Assembly: GCF_009870125.1 (NCBI RefSeq) | Contig: NC_046679.1 | Coordinates: 21,142,001-21,206,000, forward strand | Direction of reading: 5' to 3' | From: Drosophila pseudoobscura | Lineage: Eukaryota > Arthropoda > Insecta > Diptera > Drosophilidae | DNA: 64,000 nucleotides | Part shown: piece by piece, positions 10,901 through 25,300 of the stretch | Layout of the letters: each line of letters begins with the position of its first letter | Numbering within the stretch: the stretch's first letter is position 1 | Program-made: the position numbers and the translations under genes | The notes under the pieces: generated by a model | Told to the model about the DNA's origin: nothing | What the model saw: only the letters and a program-made list of their open reading frames with translations | Database searches by the model: none

Positions 10901-12358
10901 TAGATCACGTATCTCTGGCCGTGTTAGAGGTAGCCTAATCCTCTCCAGTAAGTCCCAATCCCCATGCAAATGCAAAATTTCTTTTCTTTTCTCATTTGCC
11001 TAAAAGGTAACTGCTGTCCCAGGTCACTCAGTTTCAAATTTGCTGACCAGAGAATGCTACCAATTTCCATAGCCGGGGCTATGTGCTCGGCATACGCAAG
11101 AAGACCGACTATTGTCCATTGTTTGGCTTTTGTACCGTTTCGAGAGGTTTATCTTTGGCCAACAGAGGAGTTTCCTTGTAATTGTGTTGGGTAAATGGCC
11201 CGAAATACTAAAAAGTAAACCAAAACTTTGCTGCTGGGTCAGCATTTCCAAAAAGAAAGGTAGAGGTTTCACTTGTATTGTGTTTACCATAGAAAATATT
11301 TTTTCTCAGTGCAGGATTAGTTTCCTGTGAAAACAATTAACCTACGCACAAATTGGTAAATATTTCCCTTTTAGCACCGGCTTAATTAAATGTTCACACA
11401 AGAGACAATGCAAAAAATAGAATCTACTAAAAGTTGTCCACACTTTTTGTCGACACGTTTCCGGATTGCTGCAAATTGCACAACAATAAATATTTACATA
11501 CTCATTAAACTTTTCACATTAAAATAATACAGGGACATAGTGGAGAATAGAGTAGAGAGGGACTTAGCTCTGTCCAAAAAAAAACTAAAAGGGAAAACTA
11601 CACCCCGAACGAATAAACAAGAACAACATTCAGGAGAAAAGCTTAAAACTTTTTCGATCTCTCGCACTGCAGGGAAAAGTTGTTTGTGGCCAAAAAGCCC
11701 CAACCTCAATCCTGGGGCCCAAGCCCAAGGATCCTTCACCCTGGACGTGTGGGCCTCGGCTCACGTGCGGTGAATTATAAGTTGGGTCTGGCTTTGGGTC
11801 TGTGTCTGGGTCCAGGTCTGTGCCTGGGTCTGGGTTTTGTGGTTGTCAAAATGCAAGACAAATTGAAATGTCTGTGACAAAACATTCACTCAGCTGGCTT
11901 TAATTACAGTCGAGTCTGCTGTCAGTTCTGTGTGGAATAGAAAGAGTTGATTGTGGCCAAACTTTGGATATTTCTAGACTGTTTCTCACAGATTGGGTAT
12001 CTTCTTAGAAATTGTATGGCTTTTGATATCTTTTTCATGTCATATGGACATTGTAATAACTTAAATCTCTTTCTGTTTCAGACAACATTCATGACTTGTG
12101 GATGGAAGGTTAAAAGTTTATTGTTTCTTATAATATTTCCTTCCTGTTCAGTATCCCTTTTTGGCTCTTTTCAGGTCACCCTACTAAAGCTAGTTATTTT
12201 TCAAAAGCGCTAACAGTAATTTAAACATAATCCAACCTCAGTTTAAGACAACATTCCCTCTCCCGTACCATGTAATCCGCAGACGCCTTGAAAGAAAATT
12301 CATAAATCATAATTTTGGCCGTGTCATGTTTCGTTGCTCGTTGTGTGCTCGAGTCAAA

Positions 12359-12490
12359 ATGGCTACCAGTCAGAAGCAGCCGGAGCCGCAGCCGCCGGAT
12401 CCGGAACAACTCTTCCTTCTCCCTTACATTCCCTGCGACAAGCTCACACCCACACCCTTCAACACCCTGCTTGTACACCTTGGCGTATGA
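12359..12490 (+). CDS. possible 43-residue small ORF, function unknown
   Basis: ATG at 12359 lies in TCAAAATGG, close to the ideal Drosophila start context, and the frame runs 43 codons to TGA at 12488-12490. The product begins MATSQKQPEPQPPDP and ends in a hydrophobic segment with FLLPYIPC and NTLLVHLGV. GC content is higher than in the AT-rich surroundings. No signal peptide, known domain or neighbouring exon is visible. It could equally be a conserved non-coding element that happens to be open. I do not recognise it. Confidence 0.2.
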   Translation: MATSQKQPEPQPPDPEQLFLLPYIPCDKLTPTPFNTLLVHLGV

Positions 12491-15400
12491 GTGATTTATG
12501 CAAATAAAATTGTTAACCAAAATCGTTTTGCCCCTCATTTGAGTGCATTACATTTTGTGTGCTCAATGAGTTCCCCCAATAATGATGATGCTGACTGGCT
12601 GTGACGCTGGTTTAAAGAGCTGGCAATTGTCCTGAATAATGGAATTGCCTGTGTCGTGTCTTTCCGTGTCGCATGCATATTTAAAGTTTTAATTTGCTGT
12701 TTATACTGTTTATATGCCCCAAGAACATGGGGCTAGACCATTGTTGTGTGCCCCTAAGCCCCGTCATGAAACATTTAAAGCTCTTTCGGTTGTCTGTGTC
12801 TCTATGAATGGGTGTGTGTGTGTGTGTATGGCCTTGTTGAGGGTAGAATGTGTGGGATGACTGCTGTTTTTTCTCCATACACTTTTTCTGTGCTTTGTGT
12901 GACTGTGTGTTGGCCACACAGCCTTCATCAAGTGCCAGCACGTTGGATGGCCAGGCACAATTAAGTGCATTTTATGTATGCTGCAGTTGCTCAAGTATGC
13001 TAATGAACATAGACCCCACCTCTAGGCCACATGTTTGACTCTTAAAGAGCTTAAATTTACCCATTTATCCTTTCATTTTCCAACTGAATACAAACTGTTT
13101 CCGGCATGAACCCAATCGAGCTGCATGAATGCTTCGAACGTGTGTCGGCCACAAGACCACTCGAGCCAAACGAAGCATCGACGAGGACTTCGGCAGGCTA
13201 CAGGAAATGGGGGAAAACTCACAGTTCCTTTCTTTAATGCTAAGCAAATAAATCGACTGGTGGGCGCCTTAAAGTCTGCTAAATATTTTCCAGTTTTGAT
13301 TTATTCTTTTTCTTCCATTCGGTATCTATTTTTCCCCTCCTTCCACTCATTCCTACATATCGTCTGATTGGTTTTTCTAATTCCAAGCTTTTAGCCTAAT
13401 GGTTTTTTAAATATCACAAAACAATTGTTTGTGCCAGTCTTTGATACCCCATGCTATTGTTGTAATTATAACAAAAGATCTGTGGGTCTAAAAGTATTGC
13501 ATGAAATTGATTTCGCGGAAAAATGTTTAATGAAATGTAAAATCGCTTCAATGTTGAAACTGGACTTTTGTTTATTAATGGGTTTTGGGAATGATTAGAA
13601 GCCTGTTGCGGTCAGTGAAGGATATACAAAACATTTTCAACCATTCAGAATAGCTTTTGCTCTGCCTTTTCCAGTGTTGCCATCCAGTCGAGTGCATTTT
13701 AGTTTGACCACAATGGAATATAAGACTCCCAGAGCAATACAAGACATTCCACTTATTTGTAACCATTTTCGACTCCACCCAGCTAATGCTCCAATTAAAC
13801 ATCAAATGCCTTTTAGTTTTTGCTCTGCCTCTACTTGTTAAGCGTTGCTGCCTGATCAGAATTTAAGGGCACCGCGCGGGACCACCTCTTTGTTACTATT
13901 ATTACATTCCATTTCATTTTCGATCTCTGGCCCTCGTTCATTATGCGTTTCATTATTATAGTCCGCTCGAATTAAGTTGCTTAATTGCACTATGTTCAAA
14001 CTGATTATGCAAATCCACACCACTGCCATTGAATGTTGCAGGTCCCCACTGTCTGTTTAAGCCCGCAGGTGCCCGCATACCAGAGAGATTTTGTGCAAAT
14101 GATTGCCAGCAGGCCCGAAAAACGATTTCCAACTACTACAAAAAAAATAGTGGAAATAATAGAAAACCCACAGCGAAAATGAGAAATTTCCCATAAGCGG
14201 AAGGCGAAATTGGTCGAAATTGTGCTATTTTTCGAGTGCCGATGCTGCTGCTATTGCTGTTGCAATCAACATGACATTGTCAATTAGAATTTAAATGAAA
14301 AGTGTTTCTGCCTTCCAGCGCCTGGCCAGGAATTGTGGGCAATTAAATTAAAAGTGTTTCGTGTTTTGCTTCTGTTTCTATTTGACTTAATTAAATGAAC
14401 AACATTTCAGGGCGGGAGAGTCGCAGCAGAGCCACATCTGGTGGTGACTTCTTCTATTAAATATAAATGATTGACACTTGTGCGTTTGAATATTGAATTT
14501 TGCTAAGATTTTGTCAGTCAATAATGTCCTTGAGAAATGTAAGCGTTTCATTTTCCATTTCCCTGGAGCCTAAGCCGAGCCTAAGCCTCAGCATCAGTTT
14601 CCATTGCACTTTAGTTAAGATCCTTCTCATGTGCAACCCAAACATGTCATTTCATTACTCGTATACGTACATAAGCATACACTTACTCGTATTCCTGCCA
14701 ACAGTTTTCAATCAATAATCCCCTGCCAAGCCGCATCTTGCATGTCAACTACAAATCTCCATCTCCTCTCGTATTCTCTATAAGTCTCTCTTATGTATAT
14801 CTGGCCTCTCTTTCTGTGTCATTTTAGTTATATGTTTTTCTACAATTTAAATTACATTTGTCTCTCAGACAAGTTGCCAATGCGCCTGGATGCATGCTGC
14901 ACATATTTCATGCCCAAACCGAAGGGAAATATCTTCAGAACAGTGGAAAAAATAAGCGCAATTGTTAAGAAAATACACCTCTTTATGAAAGGACCATTTT
15001 ATAAATGAAAAGATGTGCTTTTGTTCCACTGTTTGCACAATTTATAGTTGCAGATGTCGTCGCCATCGCTCAGAAATTTACATAAGTGGAAGTTTCTGTT
15101 GCTTTGATTTGGCCCCGAGTCTTGCGGCCTGCGTCCTGCGTCCGGCGTTTCGGTCCTGCCACATGTGGCAGCCTGCCTGCCTGCCTGCCATGCAAAATTA
15201 TGAAAATGAAGATGCAGACAGGGCGACGGGCAGAGAGGAAGACAGACTTTTTCCCCATATATTCAGGAACTCCATTCCGTTGTAATCGCTGGCATGCGTA
15301 TGCAAATATTTGAAGGAATTTCGTTAATGGAATTTGACTGGCAACGCAACCAGGGCATGATTTGATTTTGAGAAAGGATAGGGAAGGGGGAGGCAAAGGG

Positions 15401-17544
15401 ACAATGATGGCACGATATGAGAGGGGCGATATAGGGGCAAACAGCAGATGCGATGTAAAACTTTGACAATGCATGACAGACAATAGCTGCTTGATGCCAC
15501 ACAATGCGGCAAGAGCCGCACAATGCAAGATGTCAATCAGGCAAGATGATCCCCAGTTCAGTTCGGTTCGGGTGTCTATCAAAGGCAACTCTTATCATCT
15601 GTTTGTCCTCCTCAAGGACGTCTTAAAGTCAACACGAAATTTAATTAATGCCAAGGCTGAAAAAAATAAGAGACCAGAACGGGGGAACGGGAGACTGAGC
15701 GGCGTCGTCACATGATGCCAGAGAAATAACACTCTGGCCCTGGCAGCTGTTACATGGACCTTCTCGACGAGGACACGTGCTAAATTCCCTAGAATTTTTT
15801 AAGCATTTAAAACAATAACGAGACACGCGGAGGAGCTCTGAAACAGGCAGCTCGACGAAGCCCCCGGCTATTAACGTTAGCCAGCCTCGTGCCAGGTAAT
15901 AAATCTCAGCCTGTCAGCCAGCTGCCTCCAACAGCCGCAAAAGCAACAGAACCTGCAGCAACAGTACAGTACAGAACATCATCCCGCCTTACTCCCGACT
16001 TATTTACAGTATTTAAAAGGTGGTCGCGGTTTGGGTTTCCGCGTCGAGCTTGCCCCGCGAAGTTTTCCACAACGGTGCTCGCAAATTGCCTGGCATTCAG
16101 TGCGAGACACGTTAATCGGGAGCGAGGGAATGGTCCGAATGGTGGCTTCTCTCTTGAGCCGTTGAGGAAAGCAGCTTTCATCGCAGATGCCGCCGCACGC
16201 AAGATAAACTGCAAATGAGTGAAAATCAATCAAGGTAAGAGAGTGATTCATAAGGCAGTCAGTCAGCTGGAAAGTATGCAACCAATTCTGTGAAGCAAGC
16301 CTCAAGGGGGACACGTGGAACCCAATTGGTGTTTTTTAGAAGCTATGGCTGTAAGTTTTTTGTTTGAAAGTATCTGCAGAGTATAATGAGTCTGATCTCT
16401 AAAGCTTCCGTACATCTCATCAGCGATTAAACTTATACATCATAATCCTCCAAAGAGAGTTTAGTCTTGTAAAACACACATTTACCACCCAAAAAACTCC
16501 ACCTTCTTTTCATATTGGAAAGAAACTCTAAAGCTTATGCTATAGCCACACATGTGTGTTTTGCATTTATATTTTTATTGGGTTCTCACGTTACAAAGAC
16601 ATACAATGATGATTGTTATGAATATTTTTAGACATTTCACGCTTGACCTTTTCTCTCGCTCCCGCTGTCTGTGGGACAATTGAATGGAATCTGCTTTCCC
16701 CAAAGATATGCCCCAATAAAAGCAGGAGAACAAATGTCAATAAATACGCATTTATTGGGCAAAGGAGATGCCAAGGCATGCGATCCATATGAATATAAAT
16801 AAGTATGAATACCCATAACTAAATAACTAAACTTGTTAGGCAGTACGTGATGGGGGCAAACGCGGGCACGGTGTGCAAATATTTGATACAGCGCCGTGTA
16901 TGTGCCTTTGAACTTCCAGGAAACCGACAGATGGCTTTAGTGGAGTGTGTGCGACAGGTGTATGGGCTAGGCAAATATTGTCTAAGAACCCGTGGGAATA
17001 CCAGCACACGCAGAGGCCTCCTCCTATTTCTTCAGGATATCAAGTGGCAGGCGGCAATCAAAAGCGATACTCCTGTGGGTCTGCAGATACATACTCTTCC
17101 TGTTACTCCTGCTCACACATTGTAACGATACAATAATGCTGTCTCCACTGTATGCGAGTATATGGCCCCAGACTCATCTTGTTTGCCCCTCATGAGGTTT
17201 TTGCGCCACGTTTGCGGATTTTATGCCCCATATTGGCTTTTAATTTTACGCGCAACTGCTGAGCCGCAGTGTCAGCAGCTTTTGGAATTCGGCTATCAGC
17301 TAAATTATTGTTGGGATCATGCGGCACAGACATTATTATCCTGCCACTCTCTGTCTTCCTCAATGCAGCAGGAAATTTTGTTGTGTGTACTTTATGTAAA
17401 TAAATGTGTACATTTTTATGTTTCCCTGATATTAAGGGGGAACAATGGTGCTCGTATTCAGTTGGCATTTCCATACACCCTGGGATAATGATTATGAAAT
17501 GAAGGTGGAACTGTCTTTCAGTCTGGGTAAATCTACTTTAGCAC

Positions 17545-17574
17545 CTCTCTCTCTCTCTCTCTCTCGCTCTCTCT
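17545..17574. repeat. (CT)n tract
   Basis: An almost pure CT run, interrupted once by CG. GA/CT tracts of this kind are potential GAGA-factor sites in flies. Confidence 0.85.
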
Positions 17575-20500
17575 TGTGTGGCCTCAGGGGCATCAGGATG
17601 CCAGACAACAATGTACAACACAAACTGTCGCTGGTTTACTTTATTACCTTGCAGATACAAGCAGACACAAACACACAGATACAACACACTTACCACCGCA
17701 CACACACAGGAGAATAAAGAGCATTAAAAATGAATACAAGTACACCGCACAGTGATTCAATTTGCGGCATTTTACTTTTCATTATCGCCGCCAAGCTGCA
17801 AAATTAACAATAATCATTTTTATGTCTCAACACACATGAAGTTATTAAAAACGGTGTATGTATGCGTGTATATGGGTGTGTGTTGGTGTGCTTTTAAGCA
17901 CATTTCCGCTTAATCTTTTAATGAAAAGCGAATGCAATCCGAGAGGCAGCAAAGGGGAGCGAAACGTCTCATCTTTAGCATTATACATTTTCAATTATGA
18001 AATTTAATTTGCACCGACACAAAACAGCAACAATAACAACAACAATCGTATTAACAATGAATGAGGTTAATGATATACTTTCATCATTCCCCACATGAAT
18101 CATGAATTTGCGGTGGTATACAATTAATTTACATGAGCAAACCATTAATTGTCCATGAAAAACAGTCAGGAAGCTATATCTGTGTATCTGTATGTGGCTG
18201 TGTATGTATGCTTAATTCATGGAATTAAACAAACCAAACTGGAGCAATGAGGTTTCAGCAGAGGCGGTTGAATATAATGTGGACTTCTCTCTTTCATTTG
18301 AAATGGAGGAAAATGCAAGTAGAAAAGAGTTTAAGTCCTTTTCATTCATACAAATATATTGCATTACTGTAGAATATTTACTCCACAATTAAACAACCCA
18401 GAAAGAAACACTGACAATCAAGTGATTAACCCAGAACCTGTATGGCCTTTAAGCGGAAGCGAAAGTGCTGTCGCATAGTCGAAGGATAAAAAGAGAATGA
18501 GCCATTATTATTTATGGCGGTCGCATGCGGCGGTCGACCAGCAGGCGAGAGTCAGAAAGCTAGTTTCGTCACACGCGGCGTATGCTTAATGCGCTTCCAT
18601 AATTCAAGGGCTCAGCTGCAGGTCGTCTAGTCAAGTCAAGCAGAGCAAAAGGCTTTAAGCCCGAGTCAATGAGAGAGAGAGAGATAGTGAAACAGGGGCA
18701 TCAGAGTGCGAACAAGGATTGTTTGGGCAAAGGAGCAGCAGCAACAACACAACGAGAGCCATTCAAGCAAATAAATGTACCGGAAATTGTTGGGAGTTCT
18801 GTAGAGAGCGGAGGTTCAATGTCCAATGTCCAGCTGGTTGGACGCTCAAGAGCGTTGTCCTTTCTGGCAGCTTTACTCCCACACCTTATCTTGTGGATTC
18901 TTCCTTTGGCAACCTCTCATGCCGCCTTTATCTTTCCCTCGTTCTTCCTTTATCAACCTCTTATTACCTTCTTTTATTATTTATTAAATCAACTGTAAAT
19001 GATTACCTTTCTCCAAGAATTCCCTTATTAAAGCTGCCATCGAAAAGAATGCCGCTTGCAACAGAATTTTGGCTTTCAAATTTACAACCCACTAAAAATC
19101 CCCCCTGAAACTGCAGCCAAAAGAAAAGTTATATGTGTGCCATGGTTTTTTTATATAGTATATTAACGAGCACATAAATTCAATGACAAAAGCTGGCCAA
19201 CTCTTGGCTGTTGCCCTGTGCTCTCATATCACAAAGCTATTAAATAATGTGGAATTTGGTTTCGTTTTTCTTCTTCCCCTAGATTCTTTCCCAGATAGAC
19301 GCCTGAAAACTTGTACGATAAGCGGATTGTAGTTAGAAATAGTTGGGAACTGTGGATCCTGACTCACAGTTGACTTGATATATGAACAGAGCCTGCAATC
19401 TGTCAGTGAAATCTGTGTGACAAATCGTGTTCTAAACTCTCACAAATCACATTTCCCTGAAATCTAAGAGTGGCATTAATTATGCTTAGCTTCAGCCAAA
19501 CACATTGTATTCAAAGTAACGCTGATTTAAGTGACTCATCTGCTGGCTATCTTTCCGGGACTTACTTTGGTTTTTTGAACGGCCTTAATTTACATTTTCT
19601 GAACTGAAATTCCAGTTTTCTGTTACTGGAAAGTCATAATTTCTGCGAATAAAACTCACATTTTCAGCAACTGTTTTACATTCATTAAACTTTTCACATT
19701 TTCGCAACGTGGGAGGGTTTTTAAGCCAACTACTACGTTTGGGCCTTATCTGGTTGGCTCAAGTGAAATCCAAGCTGCTAATTGGGGCCCCAGGCAAAGC
19801 CACATAAGGAAGCCAAAAAATAAGAATAAAATGTGTAAAATAAAGTTACCTTTTGGCTTGGCTCTGCTCTCAACTTTTTGTTAAGCGCATTACGTTTCAT
19901 TTTATCTGGGTGACGGGCCCTGAGGCCAAGTAGCCACTAGGCGTATGCGTAATATCGTTGTTCTGCCTCCTGCGCGCCCCTCTTAATTGTATCGCGAGTC
20001 CTTGAACCGAAAGCAACACATGACCCATCTCAAAGCGATAAGTTGCAGGCTCCGATTCGCCCAGGACATGGCGTGTCCTTGTAGTGTCAACCTTTACTTG
20101 TAGTCTTCTTATTTTCCCCCAAAAGCGGAAATAGCAAACAATATTCTTACCATTTTTTTATGAGCCGCCATATTCAGCCGGGATTGGGAGCTTGGAAAGA
20201 GCTTTTTTTGTGACCTTAATAAGCCGTAAAAATATTTCCAATCCTCACCCGCCATAGAGCGCCAGTTGATCAGAGGTCTTCCTTCGTTTATAGGCCATTT
20301 GCCAGGCAAATTTTCCACTTGTCAACGGAAATTGCCAACCGGAAATTATTGTATGCGACAATGGTGCAGAAATATGAAGAAAAACTCTTCGCAGGCAACT
20401 TTATAAAGGGAATTTTTGTCCTTTTTTATTATTTTTATTCATGTTTATTTTTTGATTGGGAGTTAAGTAAACGGAGGTTACCTGTGGAATTCCATGGAAG

Positions 20501-22319
20501 GTAAACTCAAGATTTCTTCGACAGATTGATTACCAAAAATAAAGAATTTATTGAAGAGCTTCGATTGTATGTGTTTCCAAAATCTGCTACTTATTTATAT
20601 ATGTATATACAAAAAAGATTTCGCCAGAAGACATACTACATAACCTGAAAATCCATTCAATAAAGATTAGCCCTTTGGCTTCAATTGAATCTCCTTCCCA
20701 AAACATCAATGTAATGTATGGATTCTGTTCCACTACCCTTATTTATTCGTACTTCCTTTCAATTTGTAGCATTAATACGCACAAAATCGATTTCAATTCA
20801 ATTCTTCTGTCCATAACAGACTCCAGAGTTGGAGGCTTCCTGCTCAAACCAATTTTTTCTCCACGACTTCAGGTTTTTTCTTTCAATTTTTTATAAAACA
20901 ATTTAATTTAATACATATACCATTAAGCCTAATTTGTTTTTGTTCAGGTTTGCTGCGGCTGCTTTTGCTTCTGGTATGTCGCTTTGGATTTTGGTTTCAG
21001 TCTCATCCTGTTGCGCGCCTGGGGATTTGTTTGTTCTTACACACACAGAACATACATATGTATGAGTATGTGTTGAATATACTATATTTATATATATTTA
21101 AATATATATATGTGTGAGTATATTTGCATATGTGTTTGTGGTCGCCTTTGTGCCTTTCATGCAAATGAAGACCCATACAAAACGTATCGGCTTTCCCATT
21201 GTTTTCTGTTTCATTTTATGGTTTTTTTGTCTCCATTTGAAAACGCTACAAAAATATAAATAAAGCATGCTGGTGTCTGTTATGGAAATGTGCATAATTA
21301 AAAAAACAAAACTGGCAATAAAAAATAATTATCTCCGTATTTAGACAGTCCAACTAATTGCCTTCACTGGCGAAATTCATTTAAACTTTAAAATTGACTC
21401 AGACAGTGGGGGAGTCGCAAAAGCTTTTATTCACTGTTTGTTTGGATTTTTGCAATCGAAAACTTTGCTAATTAACCATGGACAATTTGAGACGAATGCA
21501 AACAATAATGATGAATTAGTTTGTTTCGTGGGACGAAGTCAGTCAACGGTTGAGGCAGTGAAAACGATTTCTGAAGAAAGGGAAGACGGAACCGGCAGTA
21601 AGGAAAATCTAATTCAATAAGGTGAATTGAGCGGCTGAAAGGCTAATTGAGAAGTTATCAGGAGCTTTCTATTTAATAATGGAAATCCTGAAAGTAAAAA
21701 GTAATTCTACTTCATTATTTATTACATTGGAGAAGCCACTATAAATTATTATAATTTTATTTAATTGTATCGTCGTTCTATACAATTCTCTTTAAAATCA
21801 GTAAAGAACGTGCAACTCGAACGTAAAACTCCCTCTGCTAATCAGGACAGATTGGTATCAACATTTGATATATCTGAAGTGCATTTCCCCAATACGAGTA
21901 CTTCCAACACCTATCCATACTCCTCCTATCGACGTGACTATTCAAACACAAATGTAAACGCTGCTTGTCTTGTCTAATTCCGGTCTAATACAAATTAGCT
22001 GATTGCCTGGGCGATTACCGATAAGTTCGAGCATAAAGTAAAATCACAACAAATATGCAAATATTTATTTTCACACTAAACTTTGACGATTATGCCGGGG
22101 AATAGCCTGCAGGTGGAAGCACGGACGGACACGAACACAGATAAAGTGGCAGAGGAAACAAGAAATCTACTCAAAGGAGACGAGCAGACAAGCAATTGCT
22201 TTTAATGTCCTTGATTAGGATGCTTAGAGGGAGCTACTTAAACGCAGCCTGGCTTTGTTGCTTTTGTTGTCTACTTTTAGGCCATTTAACCAACGAGCAC
22301 CAGTTCAAAAGAGATTTTC

Positions 22320-22343
22320 AGAGAGAGAGAGAGAGAGAGAGAG
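22320..22343. repeat. (GA)n tract
   Basis: Twelve GA units without interruption; potential GAGA-factor binding site or simple slippage product. Confidence 0.85.
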
Positions 22344-25300
22344 GCACAGAATTGAGGCTTGGCAATGGCTCACAGATTGTTTAATGGGCCGTATGAGTAT
22401 CGTGCGGTGTTTTGAATTATCAAATTAATGCCAACGCACGTTAACGTTTTTCCTCTGATTTCCCCTTCCATCTGTTGGATACCCGTTTCCACTGTTGCCT
22501 CTAAAAACGTAATATTTATCCCTAGTAAAACTTTTACCGGCACTCGTCTCACGGTATTCTATTTAACTTTTTTATTAAATTTGCCCATAGAAAGTTGTCC
22601 AAGTTATTTCCTGCTGCTGATGTTACTGCTGCTCTTCCTGCTGCTGTTTTTCCAATGCCAGTTTGTTTATTAAATAAATATTTGGCATAACTTTTCGGGT
22701 ATCTGACGCTTTGATGGACTTCTAGATTGGGGAAGATTGGGGAAGACACGGACATGAGCGGAAAGTATATGAAAGCAAAATTATTCAATGGTGGCCATAA
22801 AAACATCCCAATTGTCACTGAGAGTTATAAATAAAGTGAAAGTACTCGTGCTGCCTATAAAAATGTGTGTATTTAGTGTTGAATCCGGAGTTGAGTCTAA
22901 ATTGGTTCATAAAAAGTCTGTAGAGGAAATAACTATAAATAGAAGTTTATGGAGAGCATTGTAAATGTGAATTTCTAGGAAAGTTATTTTAAAGTTTTTT
23001 TACCAGGTAAGCTGTTGAGCTGTTTAGGACTTCCTATGCTTTTAGTTCATGGAAAGAAGTCTGATGCCATCCAAGCAAAAGTTCCCTTCTCTGAAGGATC
23101 TCTATAGCTCGAAATATGTATGAAATATAGAGATAATTATCCACAAACAAATATTTAACACAAATTTTTTATGCTTGAAGTATGAAAGTTGCTGGAAATT
23201 TCGAAATCTTCTTTTAGACATTAAGTTATTGCTACCTTCTCCCTCGAAATCCATTTTCCAGACATTTGACGTCATTAGGCCATCCTTCTTGGCATTTAAA
23301 TTGGTCTCCTCTCGGTCATTAGCCCAGCAGCTGCTTGGTACATTTGTTGGTAAATAAAACAAAACCAAAGACATCGAAAACAGAAGTTGCGGGAATCCCA
23401 AAACACAGACATAACCATCTACCTCCCCCCGTAACCACCGCCGTGCCCTAAATTATTTCAAAAAGGGTTGGGAAAACTGGCAATTTCGAATTTAATCTGA
23501 ATTTTCAGGCTTCCAAATTGATTACGAGGCTAGCATCATATGGTGGTACAGTGAAATGAATAACTAAACTAGCCGAAACCCCTCTGTTTACGCCCCTCTG
23601 TTAGCTGGTTGCGCAAACAGTGGTCGAGGTGTCAATGTTTGTGTGCAGGCAATTCAGACAAGATAGAAACCATTAAATAAGACTTTCTCTCGACCGCATC
23701 AAATGGTTGTCGCTGTTGTTGGTTCTGCGGCTGCCATTGAAATTTGTCTTCGAATGACAGAGAAAGATACAGAGTGTGTGGCAAGCGGAGATAGAGACTG
23801 TGGCAAACAGACAAAAACCGAGAGGGGGAAAGGCAATGCAAATGCATCTCACATTACGCATACGCATACGCCGCGGTGGCACGTTGGAACAACTTTTCAG
23901 CTTTTTTTCACTAGCCAGTTTTTTATGGCACCCAGCGGGACACGTGTCGCACTGGCAATGCAACGCGAATGTGCAACCAAGGGCAAGCAACAGTTAACCT
24001 CCATATAGAGAGCGGATTTTGCTTAGAAAGAGAGAGAGAGAGACAGAGGGTTCTGTATAAACCAATAAATAAATGGCAGGCACGTAAAACTGACGTGCAT
24101 GATGTAGCGGATAAGTTCTGGCCTTCGATGGGATCTTGGGGCTCTACAATCAATAGAATAAACGCTCTCTCTCCATCTCTATATCAATGTTATGGCCAAA
24201 TTTTCATTTTCCTTTCCACCTGGCCACATGGACACATTTTCCAAGGGTGTTCCGCTCTGTCAGCAGAGGAAATCAGTGCCAGCTATTAAATACCGACGTT
24301 GTAAAGCAACCATACGAATATGTTTACATCTTTCGGTACCCAGGAGCAATGTCAAAATGGTGTGTGGCCCCCGAACAACATGAAACATTCGAAACACGTC
24401 CATAACATACACAATATATGTGTACATTTATGTGCATACTTTTATGTGGGAGTGTATGTTTATTTTTCGTTGACACACCGAAATTTCTACCATTTGCCAT
24501 GTATAGAGAAACCAATGCACGTTTCGATAAATTACATTTAAAATATATGTATAAAAAACGAGAAAAATAAGACGCCGAATACAAAAGGGAAACGGAAGTG
24601 GTGTTGCTGTTGGTTCGAACTAAATCCAAGGGAAACCTTGTAATATTTCTAGCTAAAGCTCATTAAATAAATATCTTAAACCGATTAAATCGAGTCCTAC
24701 CTGAAGTAGAGAGCATACATTTGAGACCTCCACCATAGGTTGTTCTCCCATCTAACACTCTAATGTTTTTTTTCTGCTATTCTGTATATAATTCATTCAT
24801 AAAATACGCACGGTTTTAGGGGGCAAAGAGAGGCAGAGAGGAATGGCAGCCGCACGTACCGAATGTTGACAGCCATGGAGCCAAAGCACGTGGCCATCAT
24901 CTAACCCGGCAACAGAACCGCACCATCCCCCTCGGACACCATAGAGGCTGACAGGAAAAGCGGCGTCAGTCTATTTGGAAAATTTCCCAAACAAAGTCAG
25001 GAGAATTTCCCACTATTTTCCCAGCAGAGAGCACACCACAGAGAGAGAGAGAGACACATCGAAAGAGCGTGAAGCTGACGCCAACGCCGACAGCAGCTTC
25101 GACTGCGACTGCGACTGTTTTCCACTTGCTTTTCAGACCCAATGGACCAGTTTGGAAAATTCGCACAATCAGTTTGTTTTGAAATTTTGCCGCGTTGCGT
25201 TCGCCAGCAAAAGCGTGCTCCTCCCACTCAAAACTAAAAAATAATTCGAGCAAAGATCAAAGTTCAGTGTAAATTTCGAACAAATATTTAAGTTCAATAA

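Noticed and set aside
15070..15588. 172-codon minus-strand open frame
   Set aside because: Overlaps other open frames on both strands and includes low-complexity CCTG/CCTGC repeats; no domain.
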